This document shows positions 43,474-53,491 of a stretch of DNA of 64,000 nt, piece after piece. The notes beneath the pieces were generated by a model. It did no database searches. It was not told the DNA's origin and worked only from the letters and a program-made list of their open reading frames with translations. The DNA lies in assembly GCA_017555845.1 (NCBI GenBank), contig JAFZFO010000013.1, forward strand, positions 16,798 to 80,797, in the 5' to 3' direction. The position numbers and the translations under genes are program-made. Position 1 is the first letter of the stretch. Each line of letters opens with the position of its first letter. Source of the stretch: Bacteroidaceae bacterium. Lineage in GTDB: Bacteria; Bacteroidota; Bacteroidia; Bacteroidales; Bacteroidaceae.

Positions 43474-45174
43474 ATGAAAAGGGGTGTTTTCGATATTTTA
43501 CTGACTGTTGTCATTGCTCTTGTCTCGGTATCATGTACTGAGAGGGACATTGTGCCTTCTTCAGCAGTACGTGAGGTTGAGTTGGCTTTTGTGCTCGAGA
43601 CTGATGACAATGGGGCAACGCGTGCAATCAGTGACGGAAACAGCGTCGATGAATTGGTGTACACCATTTTTGCCAATGACGGTACCATTGTGGTAAAGAA
43701 TGCGGTGAAAAAGAATGTTGCGGCACTGATGAATGGCGGTATACTCAAAATGAATATATCGTTGGTTGAAGGACAGAGCTATAGAGCGTTCTTCTGGGCG
43801 CATAACAGCCAATGTGATGCCTACACCATTACAGAGGATATGAAATTGGTCGTAGACTACAATGGAGCCGGAAACGACGACAAACGTGATGCTTTTTACG
43901 GATTGTCCGAGAGTTTTGTGGTGGATGGTAACGTGAAGAGCGTTGTTCTTAGACGCCCATTTGCCCAGGTCAATGCAGTTGCATATCCTTTTGATTGGGA
44001 GTTCGTGAAGGATTTTTATGGGTTCGATGTGGTAAAGTCATGCGCTGTTATACGCGACGTGCCAAATACAATGGACTTGTTTACCGGTGAGGTGTCCGGT
44101 TCGGTTGACGCATCATTTGCTGCGTCCGAAATTCCAACCGAGAGATATTATACCGATTTGGATGGCAATGGTACCGATGAGGAGTATGTTTACTTGTCAA
44201 TGTCCTATGTCCTTGCCGGGGGTGAACCAACAAGCCATAAAGCCGATTTCTTCTTTATTGATGGAAATGGCCAGACTGTAATGTACGAGAACGAGACAAA
44301 TAGTATCGTTGAAATCGAGAGAAACAACCGTACGGATGTCGTAGGACAGGTAATTTCGAACTATGGCGAATTGAATTTGCGTGAGTATACAGCTGCAAAT
44401 AGTGTCTACCACAATATTGCTGCCGATACAGTGATAGAGAACAGGATATACAACATGTCGGGGCATGGTGCATTGCAGTTCGCAAGCGAAAGCGGACAGC
44501 AGATGACGTTGAACAATGTGTTCATTACCGGTAATATATGGACAATTGAGTTGGGAGAGTATCGTGGCTCGTCGTATGTCAACTATAACAACGAACTGAA
44601 CAATGTGGTGTATAAGGATTTGTGTGCCTCTTCCTCAATAGAGTGTCATGAATGGTTCTTCTCACCGGCTTGTATTGCATATGGCAATACTACATTCAAC
44701 AATTGTGTGATGACGGGAGCAACATCGGTCAATGATTCGGTTGTGGACAAGCATGGAGTGACACACAGACTGATACCTGTTGACATGGGAGTACGCAATG
44801 AATCGGATGCTGTGATAAACGGCGGTATTTTTGGAACTCTCTTTGCCTGGACACATGCTGTGGTAAATATTTATGGTGCTGTTATTGATACTCTATATTG
44901 CGGTACATGTGATTCTACCAAACATTCATGGATGACAATAGGCAAGGGTACGGTTATAGACAAAGTGATATGCTGTGAGCCACGTTGTCCGTATGGAACA
45001 AAAGAATATTCTACGACTATGACAATTGAGAGTGGTGCTAAAGTGGGCTCTTTGCAGCTTGTCTCAACCGATGTGGAATTCCTGATAATAGAGGATGGTG
45101 CATCAGTGGGTACCATAACTTGTGAAGGTGTAGAATATACCTATGAGGAACTGAGGAGTGCAATGGGACTATAA
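43474..45174 (+). CDS. Type V pilin/fimbrillin-like lipoprotein, paralogue (gene 2 of 5)
   Basis: A 566-residue paralogue of gene 1, with lipobox SVSC (Cys21), the candidate cleavage site ATR50-A51-ISDG, FFWAHN, LRRPFAQVNAVAYPFD and NNRTDVVGQVIS motifs, and the same kind of C-terminal beta-repeat region (NNCVMTGAT, GTLFAWTHAVVNIYG). The order of motifs is conserved but identity is moderate, so this is an old duplication rather than a recent one. It lies 53 nt after gene 1. Confidence 0.75.
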   Translation: MKRGVFDILLTVVIALVSVSCTERDIVPSSAVREVELAFVLETDDNGATRAISDGNSVDELVYTIFANDGTIVVKNAVKKNVAALMNGGILKMNISLVEGQSYRAFFWAHNSQCDAYTITEDMKLVVDYNGAGNDDKRDAFYGLSESFVVDGNVKSVVLRRPFAQVNAVAYPFDWEFVKDFYGFDVVKSCAVIRDVPNTMDLFTGEVSGSVDASFAASEIPTERYYTDLDGNGTDEEYVYLSMSYVLAGGEPTSHKADFFFIDGNGQTVMYENETNSIVEIERNNRTDVVGQVISNYGELNLREYTAANSVYHNIAADTVIENRIYNMSGHGALQFASESGQQMTLNNVFITGNIWTIELGEYRGSSYVNYNNELNNVVYKDLCASSSIECHEWFFSPACIAYGNTTFNNCVMTGATSVNDSVVDKHGVTHRLIPVDMGVRNESDAVINGGIFGTLFAWTHAVVNIYGAVIDTLYCGTCDSTKHSWMTIGKGTVIDKVICCEPRCPYGTKEYSTTMTIESGAKVGSLQLVSTDVEFLIIEDGASVGTITCEGVEYTYEELRSAMGL

Positions 45175-45183
45175 AGCAGGATT

Positions 45184-46566
45184 ATGATGGTAAATGACAG
45201 GACATACATACTGTTTCGCAATATGCCGGGTAAGTTTGCAGCTACCTCGCATGGCATGATGCGTGGCATTTCCATGTTGCTGCTATGCTTGTTGTTTGCC
45301 AATGCTGACATGATGGCTGTGGAACCTATCGACAGTCCCGATAACGAATATTCAATATCAAGACAGGATTACACTCGCGAGGAGATGCATATACGCTTTG
45401 TCGTTGCAAAGAACAGGATTGAGCGTGATTACATGAACAACGCCCATGTTCTTGACAGTATTGTCAGATGGGTAGACAAGGTTTCCAACGATGAAATGGT
45501 GGAAATTGTGAGTGTGGAGTTCTGTGGAGCCGTTTCTCCCGAGGGAAGTGTGCGCTTTAACCGTTGGTTGAGTAATGCCCGTTTGACAGCACTTGAGAAT
45601 TATGTGCGCCAACGCATTGACATTCCCGAGGAAAAAATTATAAGAAGTGACCATTACATCGCTTGGAATGAGCTCGATTCCATGGTTACGAATTCTGATA
45701 TGCCTAACAAAGAGGATATTCTACGCATTGTCAGGAGCGAGAACCGTTCTACCGGCGAGCAGCTTGACAGCCGTATTGGAGAACTTAAAAGGCTAGACAA
45801 TGGCAAGACTTGGCGCATACTGCTCAACACTTTCTTCCTTGAGATGCGTAACGCATATATGGTTATAACAGCGAAGAAAAGCGAACTTGCCATTATGCGC
45901 GAGAACTTGTTCGAAAAGGAAATAGCGTTGGACTATCAGCCTGTTGAGGAACCAAAAGCAATGCTTTCACCGATAAAGACGCTGCTCGACTGCTCTGCGC
46001 CACACTACATGTATGTGAAGACAAACCTCGTCGGATTGGCATTGTTGAATGCAAACATTGGTGTAGAGTTTGACCTTGGCAAGTATTTATCGTTGAGCAT
46101 TCCGGTGTCTTATTCAGCGCTTGATTATTTCAAGTCGACAATCAAGTTCAGGAACTTCTCGCTTCAGCCCGAATTGCGTTACTGGCCAATGACAAACTAC
46201 AAGGGATTGTTCGTTGGCGCACACATGGGCTTTGCATACTATAACTTTGCATTTGATGGTGACTGGAGGTACCAGGATCATCAGGGTAAGACTCCTACAC
46301 TTGGTGGAGGTCTTTCTGTGGGTTATCGCATGCCAATCAGTGTTGATGGCAATTGGAATATGGAATTCGCTTTGGGTGCCGGTGTGTATCCTCTGCATTA
46401 CGATGTGTTCCATAATGTGAAGAATGTTTCCGAGGGCGAATTGTACGATACAAGAAAGAAGACATATGTAGGCCTTGACAATATATATATAGGTGTGTCA
46501 TACCGAATTCCTACTGTCAAGGGCCGCGCAAAGAGTTTGAGTGTCATAATTGATGCTTTAGATTAA
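45184..46566 (+). CDS. DUF3575 outer-membrane protein with OmpA-like N-terminal region (gene 3 of 5)
   Basis: A 460-residue protein. An N-terminal hydrophobic segment is followed by an OmpA/peptidoglycan-associated-like region (IVSVEFCGAVSPEGSVRFNR, about 105-150) and a C-terminal DUF3575 beta-barrel (about 275-460, starting MYVKTNLVGLALLNANIGVEFD). Such proteins recur in Bacteroidales fimbrillin operons and may anchor or assemble the fibre in the outer membrane. The start is uncertain: ATG 45184 leaves a long N-terminus; ATG 45256 gives a conventional signal peptide (MMRGISMLLLCLLFANA). Confidence 0.78.
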   Translation: MMVNDRTYILFRNMPGKFAATSHGMMRGISMLLLCLLFANADMMAVEPIDSPDNEYSISRQDYTREEMHIRFVVAKNRIERDYMNNAHVLDSIVRWVDKVSNDEMVEIVSVEFCGAVSPEGSVRFNRWLSNARLTALENYVRQRIDIPEEKIIRSDHYIAWNELDSMVTNSDMPNKEDILRIVRSENRSTGEQLDSRIGELKRLDNGKTWRILLNTFFLEMRNAYMVITAKKSELAIMRENLFEKEIALDYQPVEEPKAMLSPIKTLLDCSAPHYMYVKTNLVGLALLNANIGVEFDLGKYLSLSIPVSYSALDYFKSTIKFRNFSLQPELRYWPMTNYKGLFVGAHMGFAYYNFAFDGDWRYQDHQGKTPTLGGGLSVGYRMPISVDGNWNMEFALGAGVYPLHYDVFHNVKNVSEGELYDTRKKTYVGLDNIYIGVSYRIPTVKGRAKSLSVIIDALD

Positions 46567-46585
46567 CAAGTGAAAATCTATTGTA

Positions 46586-47587
46586 ATGAAGGGCTTACGC
46601 TACATATCAATGTTTGTCGGTGTGCTTTGCGGCATGCTGTCTGCATCGTGTGATGTCCATGAGTTCCCCAATCCGGTAGAGAAGGAGTATCCATTTGTCC
46701 TGCATCTGAATTATGATACTAACATGCCTTTGTATAAGATTGTGGAATATCACGAGGATACACGTTCGTTGGATAACAACTACGATATACGTTACATTGT
46801 AAAGGTTTATCCCGCCGGCGATTCAAGAGAGGAACTCTCCCATTATGAGTTCTTCAAGGATGAACTCGCAACGCTTGAGAACGATGTTACGCTTATGCTC
46901 AAGGAGGGTGAATACAAATTCGTAGTGTGGACCGACTATGTGAGCTCGCTCAATAATGATGACATGTTCTATGACACACAGAGCTTTGAAGAGATTCTGT
47001 TGCTGGGTGATGAACATTACGGATGCAATGATTTACGCGATGCATTCAATGGAACAGTTGAAGCTGCAGTATCCGAGACATCGTTGGAGGCTACCGTAGA
47101 GATGGGTAGGCCAATGGCGAAGTTCAGCTTTATCAGTAATGACTTGGAGGAGTTCATGGCAAGTATGGCAAAGATGCGTACCGTAAAAGATAACGGTAAT
47201 GAAACAAGGGCCGTTGAACTCTCCGACTTGAAGGTGGTATTCCATTACTATGGTTTTATGCCGTCATCATTCAATATGTTTACAAATAAGCCGGCATCGG
47301 CTGTTACTGGTGTAAGCTTTGAGTCAGAAATAAAGGCTCTGAACGAGAATGAGGCTGATATGGGCTTTGACTATGTTTTTGTGAATGGTGCAGAATCGGC
47401 TGTGAGTGTATATATAGAGGTCTTTGATGCCAATGGTACATTGTTGTCTGGCTTTAAACCTATAAAGGTTCCCCTTGTCAGGAGCAAGCTTACTGTTGTC
47501 AAAGCCAATTTCCTCACTTCGGAGGCGAGTGGTGGGGTTTCTATTGTTCCCGACTTTGACGGAGAATATAACTTCCCGGTATATTGA
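46586..47587 (+). CDS. CDVHEFP-type lipoprotein, possible pilus anchor (gene 4 of 5)
   Basis: A 333-residue lipoprotein (lipobox SASC, Cys22) with the CDVHEFP start known from a Bacteroidales fimbrial-accessory family. It has the related motifs FVVWTDYVSS and MGRPMAKFSFISNDL but no R-A-x-x-D-G cleavage site, as in the unprocessed anchor subunits FimB/Mfa2. An anchor role is inferred from that and from position. Confidence 0.72.
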   Translation: MKGLRYISMFVGVLCGMLSASCDVHEFPNPVEKEYPFVLHLNYDTNMPLYKIVEYHEDTRSLDNNYDIRYIVKVYPAGDSREELSHYEFFKDELATLENDVTLMLKEGEYKFVVWTDYVSSLNNDDMFYDTQSFEEILLLGDEHYGCNDLRDAFNGTVEAAVSETSLEATVEMGRPMAKFSFISNDLEEFMASMAKMRTVKDNGNETRAVELSDLKVVFHYYGFMPSSFNMFTNKPASAVTGVSFESEIKALNENEADMGFDYVFVNGAESAVSVYIEVFDANGTLLSGFKPIKVPLVRSKLTVVKANFLTSEASGGVSIVPDFDGEYNFPVY

Positions 47588-47617
47588 TAAATAAAACTTA
47601 TTTAAATAAATAAAATC

Positions 47618-48520
47618 ATGAAAAAGTCTTTATTTGCTGTTGCAGCTCTTTCTGCAATGTTCATTTCTTCATGTAGCGAATCGGATTTTGATGTAAACGA
47701 TCCAAAGAATCTTTCCGAAGTGACAATCTATGTAGAGACTCCCGAATTCGTTTCTCGTGCCTATGGCGATGGAACAAGTGCTACCGACCTCTATTATGGC
47801 GTTTATGACGCACAGGGTAATCTTGTAAGCGCAATATCAAAGGTTGACGATGATAATAAGGAGGAGATAAACATTTCAAAAACTCTTAACTTGAGCCTTG
47901 TTACAGGTAACACTTACAGCATGATTCTGTGGGCTGACAATGCCGATGATGTTTGTGAAGTGGATTTTGAAAACAAGGTGATGACTTTCAATCCTGTGAA
48001 GGCAAACCTTGAGGCATACGATGCATTCTATGCATACGAGGCTCCTTTCAAGGTTGAGGGTAACATGTCAAAGACAATCAAGCTGTATCGTCCTTTCGCA
48101 CAGGTAAATGTAGGTACAAACGATATAGAGCTTGCAAAGGCTGCGGGTCTTGAACTTGTAAACTCTCAGATCAAGGTAAAGACATACGGCAAGATGGATC
48201 TTGTGACTGGTGATGTATCCGAGGAGGCTGAGTATACTTATGCTTACAATGCAATTCCCGAAGGTGAGACATTTCCTGTTGACGGATATGATTATATCTC
48301 AATGAACTATTTGCTTGTTGCTGCAGACAAGGCTACAGTTGACATTGAGTTCTCATACAATGATGGTGGCAACTATGTGTTCGACTATACATTCGTGCCT
48401 GTTCAGCGTAACTACCGTACAAACATCTTTGGTAGTATCCTTACAAGTGATGTAGAGGTGAAAGTGGTTATTGAGCCAGCGTTCAACGAGCCCGATTACA
48501 ATTATCCTGTTGCTGAATAA
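47618..48520 (+). CDS. Type V pilin/fimbrillin-like lipoprotein, short form (gene 5 of 5)
   Basis: A 300-residue lipoprotein (lipobox ISSC, Cys19) with candidate cleavage at VSR47-A48-YGDG, MILWADN, YRPFAQVNVG and NYRTNIFGSILT. It lacks the C-terminal beta-repeat region of genes 1 and 2 and ends EPDYNYPVAE soon after the second beta domain, so it is the best candidate for a polymerising stalk subunit. Its codons look more optimised than those of genes 1-4, consistent with a major subunit. Confidence 0.76.
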   Translation: MKKSLFAVAALSAMFISSCSESDFDVNDPKNLSEVTIYVETPEFVSRAYGDGTSATDLYYGVYDAQGNLVSAISKVDDDNKEEINISKTLNLSLVTGNTYSMILWADNADDVCEVDFENKVMTFNPVKANLEAYDAFYAYEAPFKVEGNMSKTIKLYRPFAQVNVGTNDIELAKAAGLELVNSQIKVKTYGKMDLVTGDVSEEAEYTYAYNAIPEGETFPVDGYDYISMNYLLVAADKATVDIEFSYNDGGNYVFDYTFVPVQRNYRTNIFGSILTSDVEVKVVIEPAFNEPDYNYPVAE

Positions 48521-48566
48521 AGTTTAAGATTATATGTGTGCAACGAATGCCTTGTACACAGAATTA

Positions 48567-48598
48567 AATGCCGCACTCCTGGAGTGCGGCATTTTTTA
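48567..48598 (+). terminator. Terminator of the pilus-like operon
   Basis: A 12-bp stem AATGCCGCACTC / GAGTGCGGCATT with CTG loop and a T run, 46 nt past the last gene. Confidence 0.88.
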
Positions 48599-48684
48599 CA
48601 ACAAAGGTAGTGTCTCTCATCTTTTCCGGCTTTTCAACTTTTTGCCGTCATGATTTGTTTGCAATCTGTATAAATATATTTAGT

Positions 48685-49893
48685 ATGAAACAGATTAATA
48701 CAGGAAAGGGTGTCATTACAATTTGGGCGTTGCTTGGCATATGGTCGGTTGCGGCGCTTACATCATTGCCTGGGCTTGCCGTTTCGCCCATACTTGAGAA
48801 ACTGGCAACCATATTCCCGAAAGCAACCGATCTTGATTTGCAGTTGCTCACTACATTGCCCTCGTTGCTTATAATACCTTTTATTTTGTTTGCAGGTTAT
48901 ATAAGTAACAGGATAGGGTATATCAAGTTGCTGTACATTGGATTATGGCTGTTCCTTTTGAGTGGCGCATTATATTTTGTATCGGGAACGATAGGGCAAC
49001 TGATTGCTGTGAGTGCACTGCTTGGTGTGGGTGCCGGAATAATAATCCCTTTCTCCACCTCGTTGGTATCAATGTTCTTCAGCGGCAAGGAACGTACCAG
49101 GCAATATGGTTACGTGTCGGCCATAACGAACATAACCCTTGTCATCGCAACGGCAGTTGCCGGCTGGCTCGCCGATGTGCAGTGGCGTTTGCCGTTCCTT
49201 GTGTACCTGTTACCGGTGGTGTCAATTGTCCTTGTTCCTGCGATCAGACGCGATGAGAAGGCTATGGGACAGCAAGGTGGGCAAGGCGATGCTGTTATGC
49301 AGAGTGGTGGACACATTGAGTATGGGAGCCTCGTGAAATATATGCTCTACTACCTTTTCATAACATACCTTGTCATGGTGGTGAGCATTGACTTGCCTTT
49401 CTTGCTCGGTAAATATGGTTATGACAGTGGAGTGGCCGGCATTGTCACATCGATATTCTTTCTGGCAATGATGTTGCCGGGTTTCTTTATCAATCGTCTG
49501 GTGGATGTCTTCGGGCGCAACATTCTTGTCTGGGCTGTCCTGCTCATTGCGCTCGGCCTGCTCGATGTCTTCTATAACCGTTCGCTGCTGTTCATCATAA
49601 TAGGTTGTGTGGCAACTGGTTTCGGGTATGGCATGGCACAGCCGTATGTCTATGACAAGACCTCTACATTGGCTTCGCCACAGCAAGTGACATATGCTCT
49701 GGCATTGCTCATGTCAATGAACTATGTGGCAATAGTGATTGCTCCTTTTGTGGTCGATTGGGTACAGGATATGTTGGGAGTCAAAGGCGAGCATTTCCCT
49801 TTCTTGCTTAATGCGTTGCTTGGTTTTGTGGGATTGCTGTTCATGTCGTTGATGAAGGTTTATGACAAACGCAAGAAAGAAAATTATGAATAA
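48685..49893 (+). CDS. MFS transporter
   Basis: A 402-residue major facilitator with about 12 membrane segments; the loop 2-3 signature is recognisable (GYISNRIGYIKLL near 70). No lineage-specific motif reveals the substrate. I chose ATG 48685; the frame is open 39 codons upstream but that extension runs through the terminator hairpin. Its stop overlaps the start of the next transporter gene by 8 nt, so the two are translationally coupled. Confidence 0.85.
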   Translation: MKQINTGKGVITIWALLGIWSVAALTSLPGLAVSPILEKLATIFPKATDLDLQLLTTLPSLLIIPFILFAGYISNRIGYIKLLYIGLWLFLLSGALYFVSGTIGQLIAVSALLGVGAGIIIPFSTSLVSMFFSGKERTRQYGYVSAITNITLVIATAVAGWLADVQWRLPFLVYLLPVVSIVLVPAIRRDEKAMGQQGGQGDAVMQSGGHIEYGSLVKYMLYYLFITYLVMVVSIDLPFLLGKYGYDSGVAGIVTSIFFLAMMLPGFFINRLVDVFGRNILVWAVLLIALGLLDVFYNRSLLFIIIGCVATGFGYGMAQPYVYDKTSTLASPQQVTYALALLMSMNYVAIVIAPFVVDWVQDMLGVKGEHFPFLLNALLGFVGLLFMSLMKVYDKRKKENYE

Positions 49894-50797
49894 CTATACT
49901 AAAGGTTCTCTCGCGCTGTTTACGGCAAGGGTGTTGAGTGGATTGAATGTGAATGCCATGGGCTATCTGCTACCGTTGTGGATAGCCCCTATAGGGTGTG
50001 TTACTCTGCGATTGGTGTTTGGTGCTGTGGTGTTCTGGATTGTGAGTATCTTCTCCAAACCCGAGACGGTTGCGTTCAACGATAAACTGAAGCTGGTTGC
50101 GCTCGGTGGTGTGGGTATATTCGGTTACATGTCGCTCTATGCGGTTAGCCTGAGCCACACGACACCGGTAAGTTTTGCCATTTTCAATGCAATGCAACCG
50201 CTTTGGGTCGTCATTGCCTCAGCGGTGTTCTTTCGCGAAGGGGTAGATGCCCGCAAGCTTATGGGGATTGTTATCGGCTTTGCTGGTGCGCTACTGTGTA
50301 TCCTCTCGGAACCGAACCATGATGTGGCAGATAATCCATTGTTGGGTAATGTGTTGTCCATTGCTGCTTCAATCATTTATGCAATATATCTGGTCTTTTC
50401 GGCAAGGATGGTGGGGCACCTCTCCAGAATGACCATTCTGCGCTATACATTCTCTTCGGCAGCGGTGGTTGCACTTTCAGTTACCTGGATGGTGGGTTTC
50501 TCAGCACCACTTTTTGACGGTGGCTTAAAGACAACTCCTCTTCTGGTGCTGGCATTCGTACTTGTCTTTCCCACAGTGATAACCTATTTCCTCATTCCAA
50601 TAGGTCTTAAATACCTGAACAGCACGGTGGTGGCAATATATGGATATGTCACTCTGATAGTTGCTTCCGTCGTGTCATTCATAACAGGTGTGGATAAATT
50701 TGAACCAGTTATTCTCCTGTCGTTGTTGTTCATTGGTGCAAGTATATATTTTGTGGGTGTGAGTGATAGGAAAAGTGCCGGAAAAAGTGTAGGGTAG
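49886..50797 (+). CDS. EamA/DMT-family transporter
   Basis: A 303-residue protein with ten predicted membrane helices in two EamA repeats (about 10-135 and 155-290); the family exports or exchanges small metabolites. Start ATG 49886 overlaps the end of the MFS gene (ATGAATAA); an ATG 24 nt earlier is possible. The pairing of two unrelated exporters suggests a shared but unknown substrate or regulator. Confidence 0.85.
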   Translation: MNNYTKGSLALFTARVLSGLNVNAMGYLLPLWIAPIGCVTLRLVFGAVVFWIVSIFSKPETVAFNDKLKLVALGGVGIFGYMSLYAVSLSHTTPVSFAIFNAMQPLWVVIASAVFFREGVDARKLMGIVIGFAGALLCILSEPNHDVADNPLLGNVLSIAASIIYAIYLVFSARMVGHLSRMTILRYTFSSAAVVALSVTWMVGFSAPLFDGGLKTTPLLVLAFVLVFPTVITYFLIPIGLKYLNSTVVAIYGYVTLIVASVVSFITGVDKFEPVILLSLLFIGASIYFVGVSDRKSAGKSVG

Positions 50798-50906
50798 CAG
50801 CGTGCTAAAATGGGCTTCTATATATGAATATATAGAAAATATTTATTAATTTTGCCAGATATGGGGCTTCTTCCCGTATGTTGTTGTAAAATTAATAGAT
50901 AGAAAA

Positions 50907-53417
50907 ATGAAAAGATATATACTTCTTCTGGTTGCGGCGCTTGTTACATTGTCGACATTTGCTGCGCCTGCATATCGCAAACCGTTTACAGTCAAGCAGT
51001 CCGATGGTACGGAACTTACAGTGGTACTCACCGGTGACGAGTCTTTGCATTACTATGCCACAGCCGATGGCAAGCCACTTGTCAAAGAGGCTAATGGCGA
51101 TTACTGTTATGCCACATTCAACGATGGCGCTTTTGTCTCAACAAAATGTCTTGCTCACGACAGTGCTAAGCGCGGTGTTGTTGAGAAAGTGCTGTTGTCA
51201 TCAATAGACTATCAGGCAATGAAGGCCGGTGTTGCGAAGGCAAGCAGTGCGCGTGCTGCAACATACAAGGCTGCTGCGCAAAAGGCGGGCTCACAGATTG
51301 TTCCCGAGGGCGATGTGAATGTTGCAGTATTGTTGGTGCAGTTCAAGGATACCAAGTTTACCTATACCAAGGACGATTTGAACAATATCCTCAATACAAA
51401 GGACTTTGTATATGAGAATGCCATAGTGAACAGTATTGGAAGTGCGCGCGATTACTTCATGGCGCAGTCCGACGGAAAATTCCGTCCAAACTTCATTGTT
51501 ACCGATATCGTGACATTGGACAACAATATGTCATACTATGGTGGCAATGACAGTAGCGGTGATGACAAGAAACCTACTTATATGGTTAAGGAGGGTATCC
51601 AAAAGGCCGATGCTGCCGGCTTTGACTTCGCGGCATGCGATAATAATGGTGATGGCGAGGTTGAATTCATCTACTGTATCTATGCCGGATACTCCGAGTC
51701 TTATGGTGCCGATGCAAATACTGTATGGCCACACCAGTGGCAGCTCAGTGCTCAGGCCGGCACAATTACTGTAGACGGCGTGAAGTGCGACACATACGCC
51801 TGCAGCGGTGAGCTGGTATATAACGAGAGTTATGAGAGCCGTATAGGAAGGACGCTTGCCGGTATCGGTCTTATCTGTCATGAGTTCTCACATTGTCTCG
51901 GTTTGCACGATATCTACGATACCACATACGAGAGTGGCAACTGGGGTATGGACTATTGGGATGTAATGGACCAGGGCAACTATGCTGCCGAGGGTTATGT
52001 TCCTGTTGGTTACAGTGCATATCAGAGAGATATGTGCGGCTGGAGAGAACTGGTGGAAATAAGCTCAAAGGATACTTATTCAATGCTTCCGCTTACTCAG
52101 GGCGGTGTCGGCTACAAGGTGGTGAACGACGCGAACAAGAATGAGTATTATATTCTTGAGAACCGTAAACAAGAGAACTGGGATAGATACCTTTTCGGTA
52201 GTGGAATGCTTGTGATCCATGTCGATTTCCTCAAGTCGGCCTGGGACAATAATACAATCAATGCGACAAAGAATCATCCGCGCTATACATTGATTCCTGC
52301 CGACAACGAGCTTCTGCCATATGAAAGCAACAATTCAAGTCAGTTCGTGGCAAGCCTCAAGGGCGATGTCTGGCCCGGAACAAGCGGCAATACCGAGCTG
52401 ACCAATACTTCGCTTCCTGCAGCCAAGGTGTACAGCGGCGGTTATATGAACAAGCCTATTACCGACATCGAGTACCAGAATGATGTCATTTCATTCAATT
52501 TTATGTATGGGATGTTTGCTGATGTCCCTTTGGCGCTCCCTGCGCTCGATGTTACCAGCAATTCATTTGTTGCAAACTGGGAGGATGTAGAGGATGCGAC
52601 AGAGTATACTGTTGAACTCTACAAGCAGTCAAGTGCGTCAAGCGGTGCCGGAGATAAGGAGGTTATGTTGAGCGAGGATTTCATGAATTGTACTGCGGGC
52701 AATACAGAGCTGAATGACGAGAATATCGACAGCTATATGTCTTCAACCGGATGGGAATGTGAGAATGTATATAGTGAGGGCGGTGTCCTGCGTATTGGTT
52801 CATCAAAGAACTCCGGTATGCTGTTGACCCCCTGGATTGAGGCATCGGGTAATGTTGTCACAACGCTTGATGCATCGCTATATAATACCAAAGACGCAGG
52901 TATTGTTCTTACCGTTGCGTATTATGATGAGAATGCAGAAATGATCTCTTACGAGGATTTTGATATTACAGGAACAAACGAAAAGGTTTTGTTCTCTACG
53001 GATGTTGAAGGCAGTTTCTTCGTTGCTTTGTATACCGAATTCTCAACCGGTAACAAGCGCGTGAAGATTGACAACTTGAAGGTTTATCAGGAGACATCTG
53101 TCAAGCGAGAGCTTGTGAAAACTGTAACAACAGCAGCGTCGAGCTTCCAGTTCACTAACCTTGAAGAGGGTGCTACATATCTTTACAGGGTCAAGGCGTC
53201 CGATGGTAAGGCGTCGTCAGCTTTCTCTGATTACGTTGAGGTTTCACTTTTGTCAACCGGAATTGATGAGATTGTTGCCGGATGTGATTGGTGTGAGGTT
53301 TACAGCATTGCCGGTGTAAAGATATATGGTGGTGCAAAGGACTTTATGCCTGCGCTTTCAAATGGCGTATATGTTGTTGTGACAGCTGCCGGCAGCCGCA
53401 AAGTTGTAATTGAGTAA
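50907..53417 (+). CDS. M6-family (immune inhibitor A-like) secreted metalloprotease
   Basis: An 836-residue exported protease: signal peptide (1-20), propeptide-like region to about 130, then the M6 catalytic domain with zinc motif HEFSHCLGLHD (His325, Glu326, His329, Asp335). A beta-sandwich region near 600-700 and a fibronectin type III-like region (about 700-790) follow. The C-terminal 60 residues (VYSIAGVKIYGG, LSNGVYVVV, KVVIE) resemble the C-terminal sorting-type domain found in secreted Bacteroidetes proteins. It probably degrades host or dietary proteins outside the cell. A -7-like TAATTTTG lies at 50847-50854. Confidence 0.88.
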   Translation: MKRYILLLVAALVTLSTFAAPAYRKPFTVKQSDGTELTVVLTGDESLHYYATADGKPLVKEANGDYCYATFNDGAFVSTKCLAHDSAKRGVVEKVLLSSIDYQAMKAGVAKASSARAATYKAAAQKAGSQIVPEGDVNVAVLLVQFKDTKFTYTKDDLNNILNTKDFVYENAIVNSIGSARDYFMAQSDGKFRPNFIVTDIVTLDNNMSYYGGNDSSGDDKKPTYMVKEGIQKADAAGFDFAACDNNGDGEVEFIYCIYAGYSESYGADANTVWPHQWQLSAQAGTITVDGVKCDTYACSGELVYNESYESRIGRTLAGIGLICHEFSHCLGLHDIYDTTYESGNWGMDYWDVMDQGNYAAEGYVPVGYSAYQRDMCGWRELVEISSKDTYSMLPLTQGGVGYKVVNDANKNEYYILENRKQENWDRYLFGSGMLVIHVDFLKSAWDNNTINATKNHPRYTLIPADNELLPYESNNSSQFVASLKGDVWPGTSGNTELTNTSLPAAKVYSGGYMNKPITDIEYQNDVISFNFMYGMFADVPLALPALDVTSNSFVANWEDVEDATEYTVELYKQSSASSGAGDKEVMLSEDFMNCTAGNTELNDENIDSYMSSTGWECENVYSEGGVLRIGSSKNSGMLLTPWIEASGNVVTTLDASLYNTKDAGIVLTVAYYDENAEMISYEDFDITGTNEKVLFSTDVEGSFFVALYTEFSTGNKRVKIDNLKVYQETSVKRELVKTVTTAASSFQFTNLEEGATYLYRVKASDGKASSAFSDYVEVSLLSTGIDEIVAGCDWCEVYSIAGVKIYGGAKDFMPALSNGVYVVVTAAGSRKVVIE

Positions 53418-53459
53418 TATTCCTTATAACGCTGTTTTTGGACAGCAATATGGCCTTTA

Positions 53460-53491
53460 AACAGCCTGTTCCCGGTGGAGCAGGCTGTTTC
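53460..53491 (+). terminator. Weak terminator of the M6 protease gene
   Basis: Stem AAACAGCCTG / CAGGCTGTTT with a 12-nt loop and poor T tail, 43 nt past the stop. Confidence 0.5.

Noticed and set aside
48568-48684. 39-codon N-terminal extension of the MFS transporter
   Set aside because: It runs through the terminator hairpin of the preceding operon; ATG 48685 gives a standard first membrane helix.
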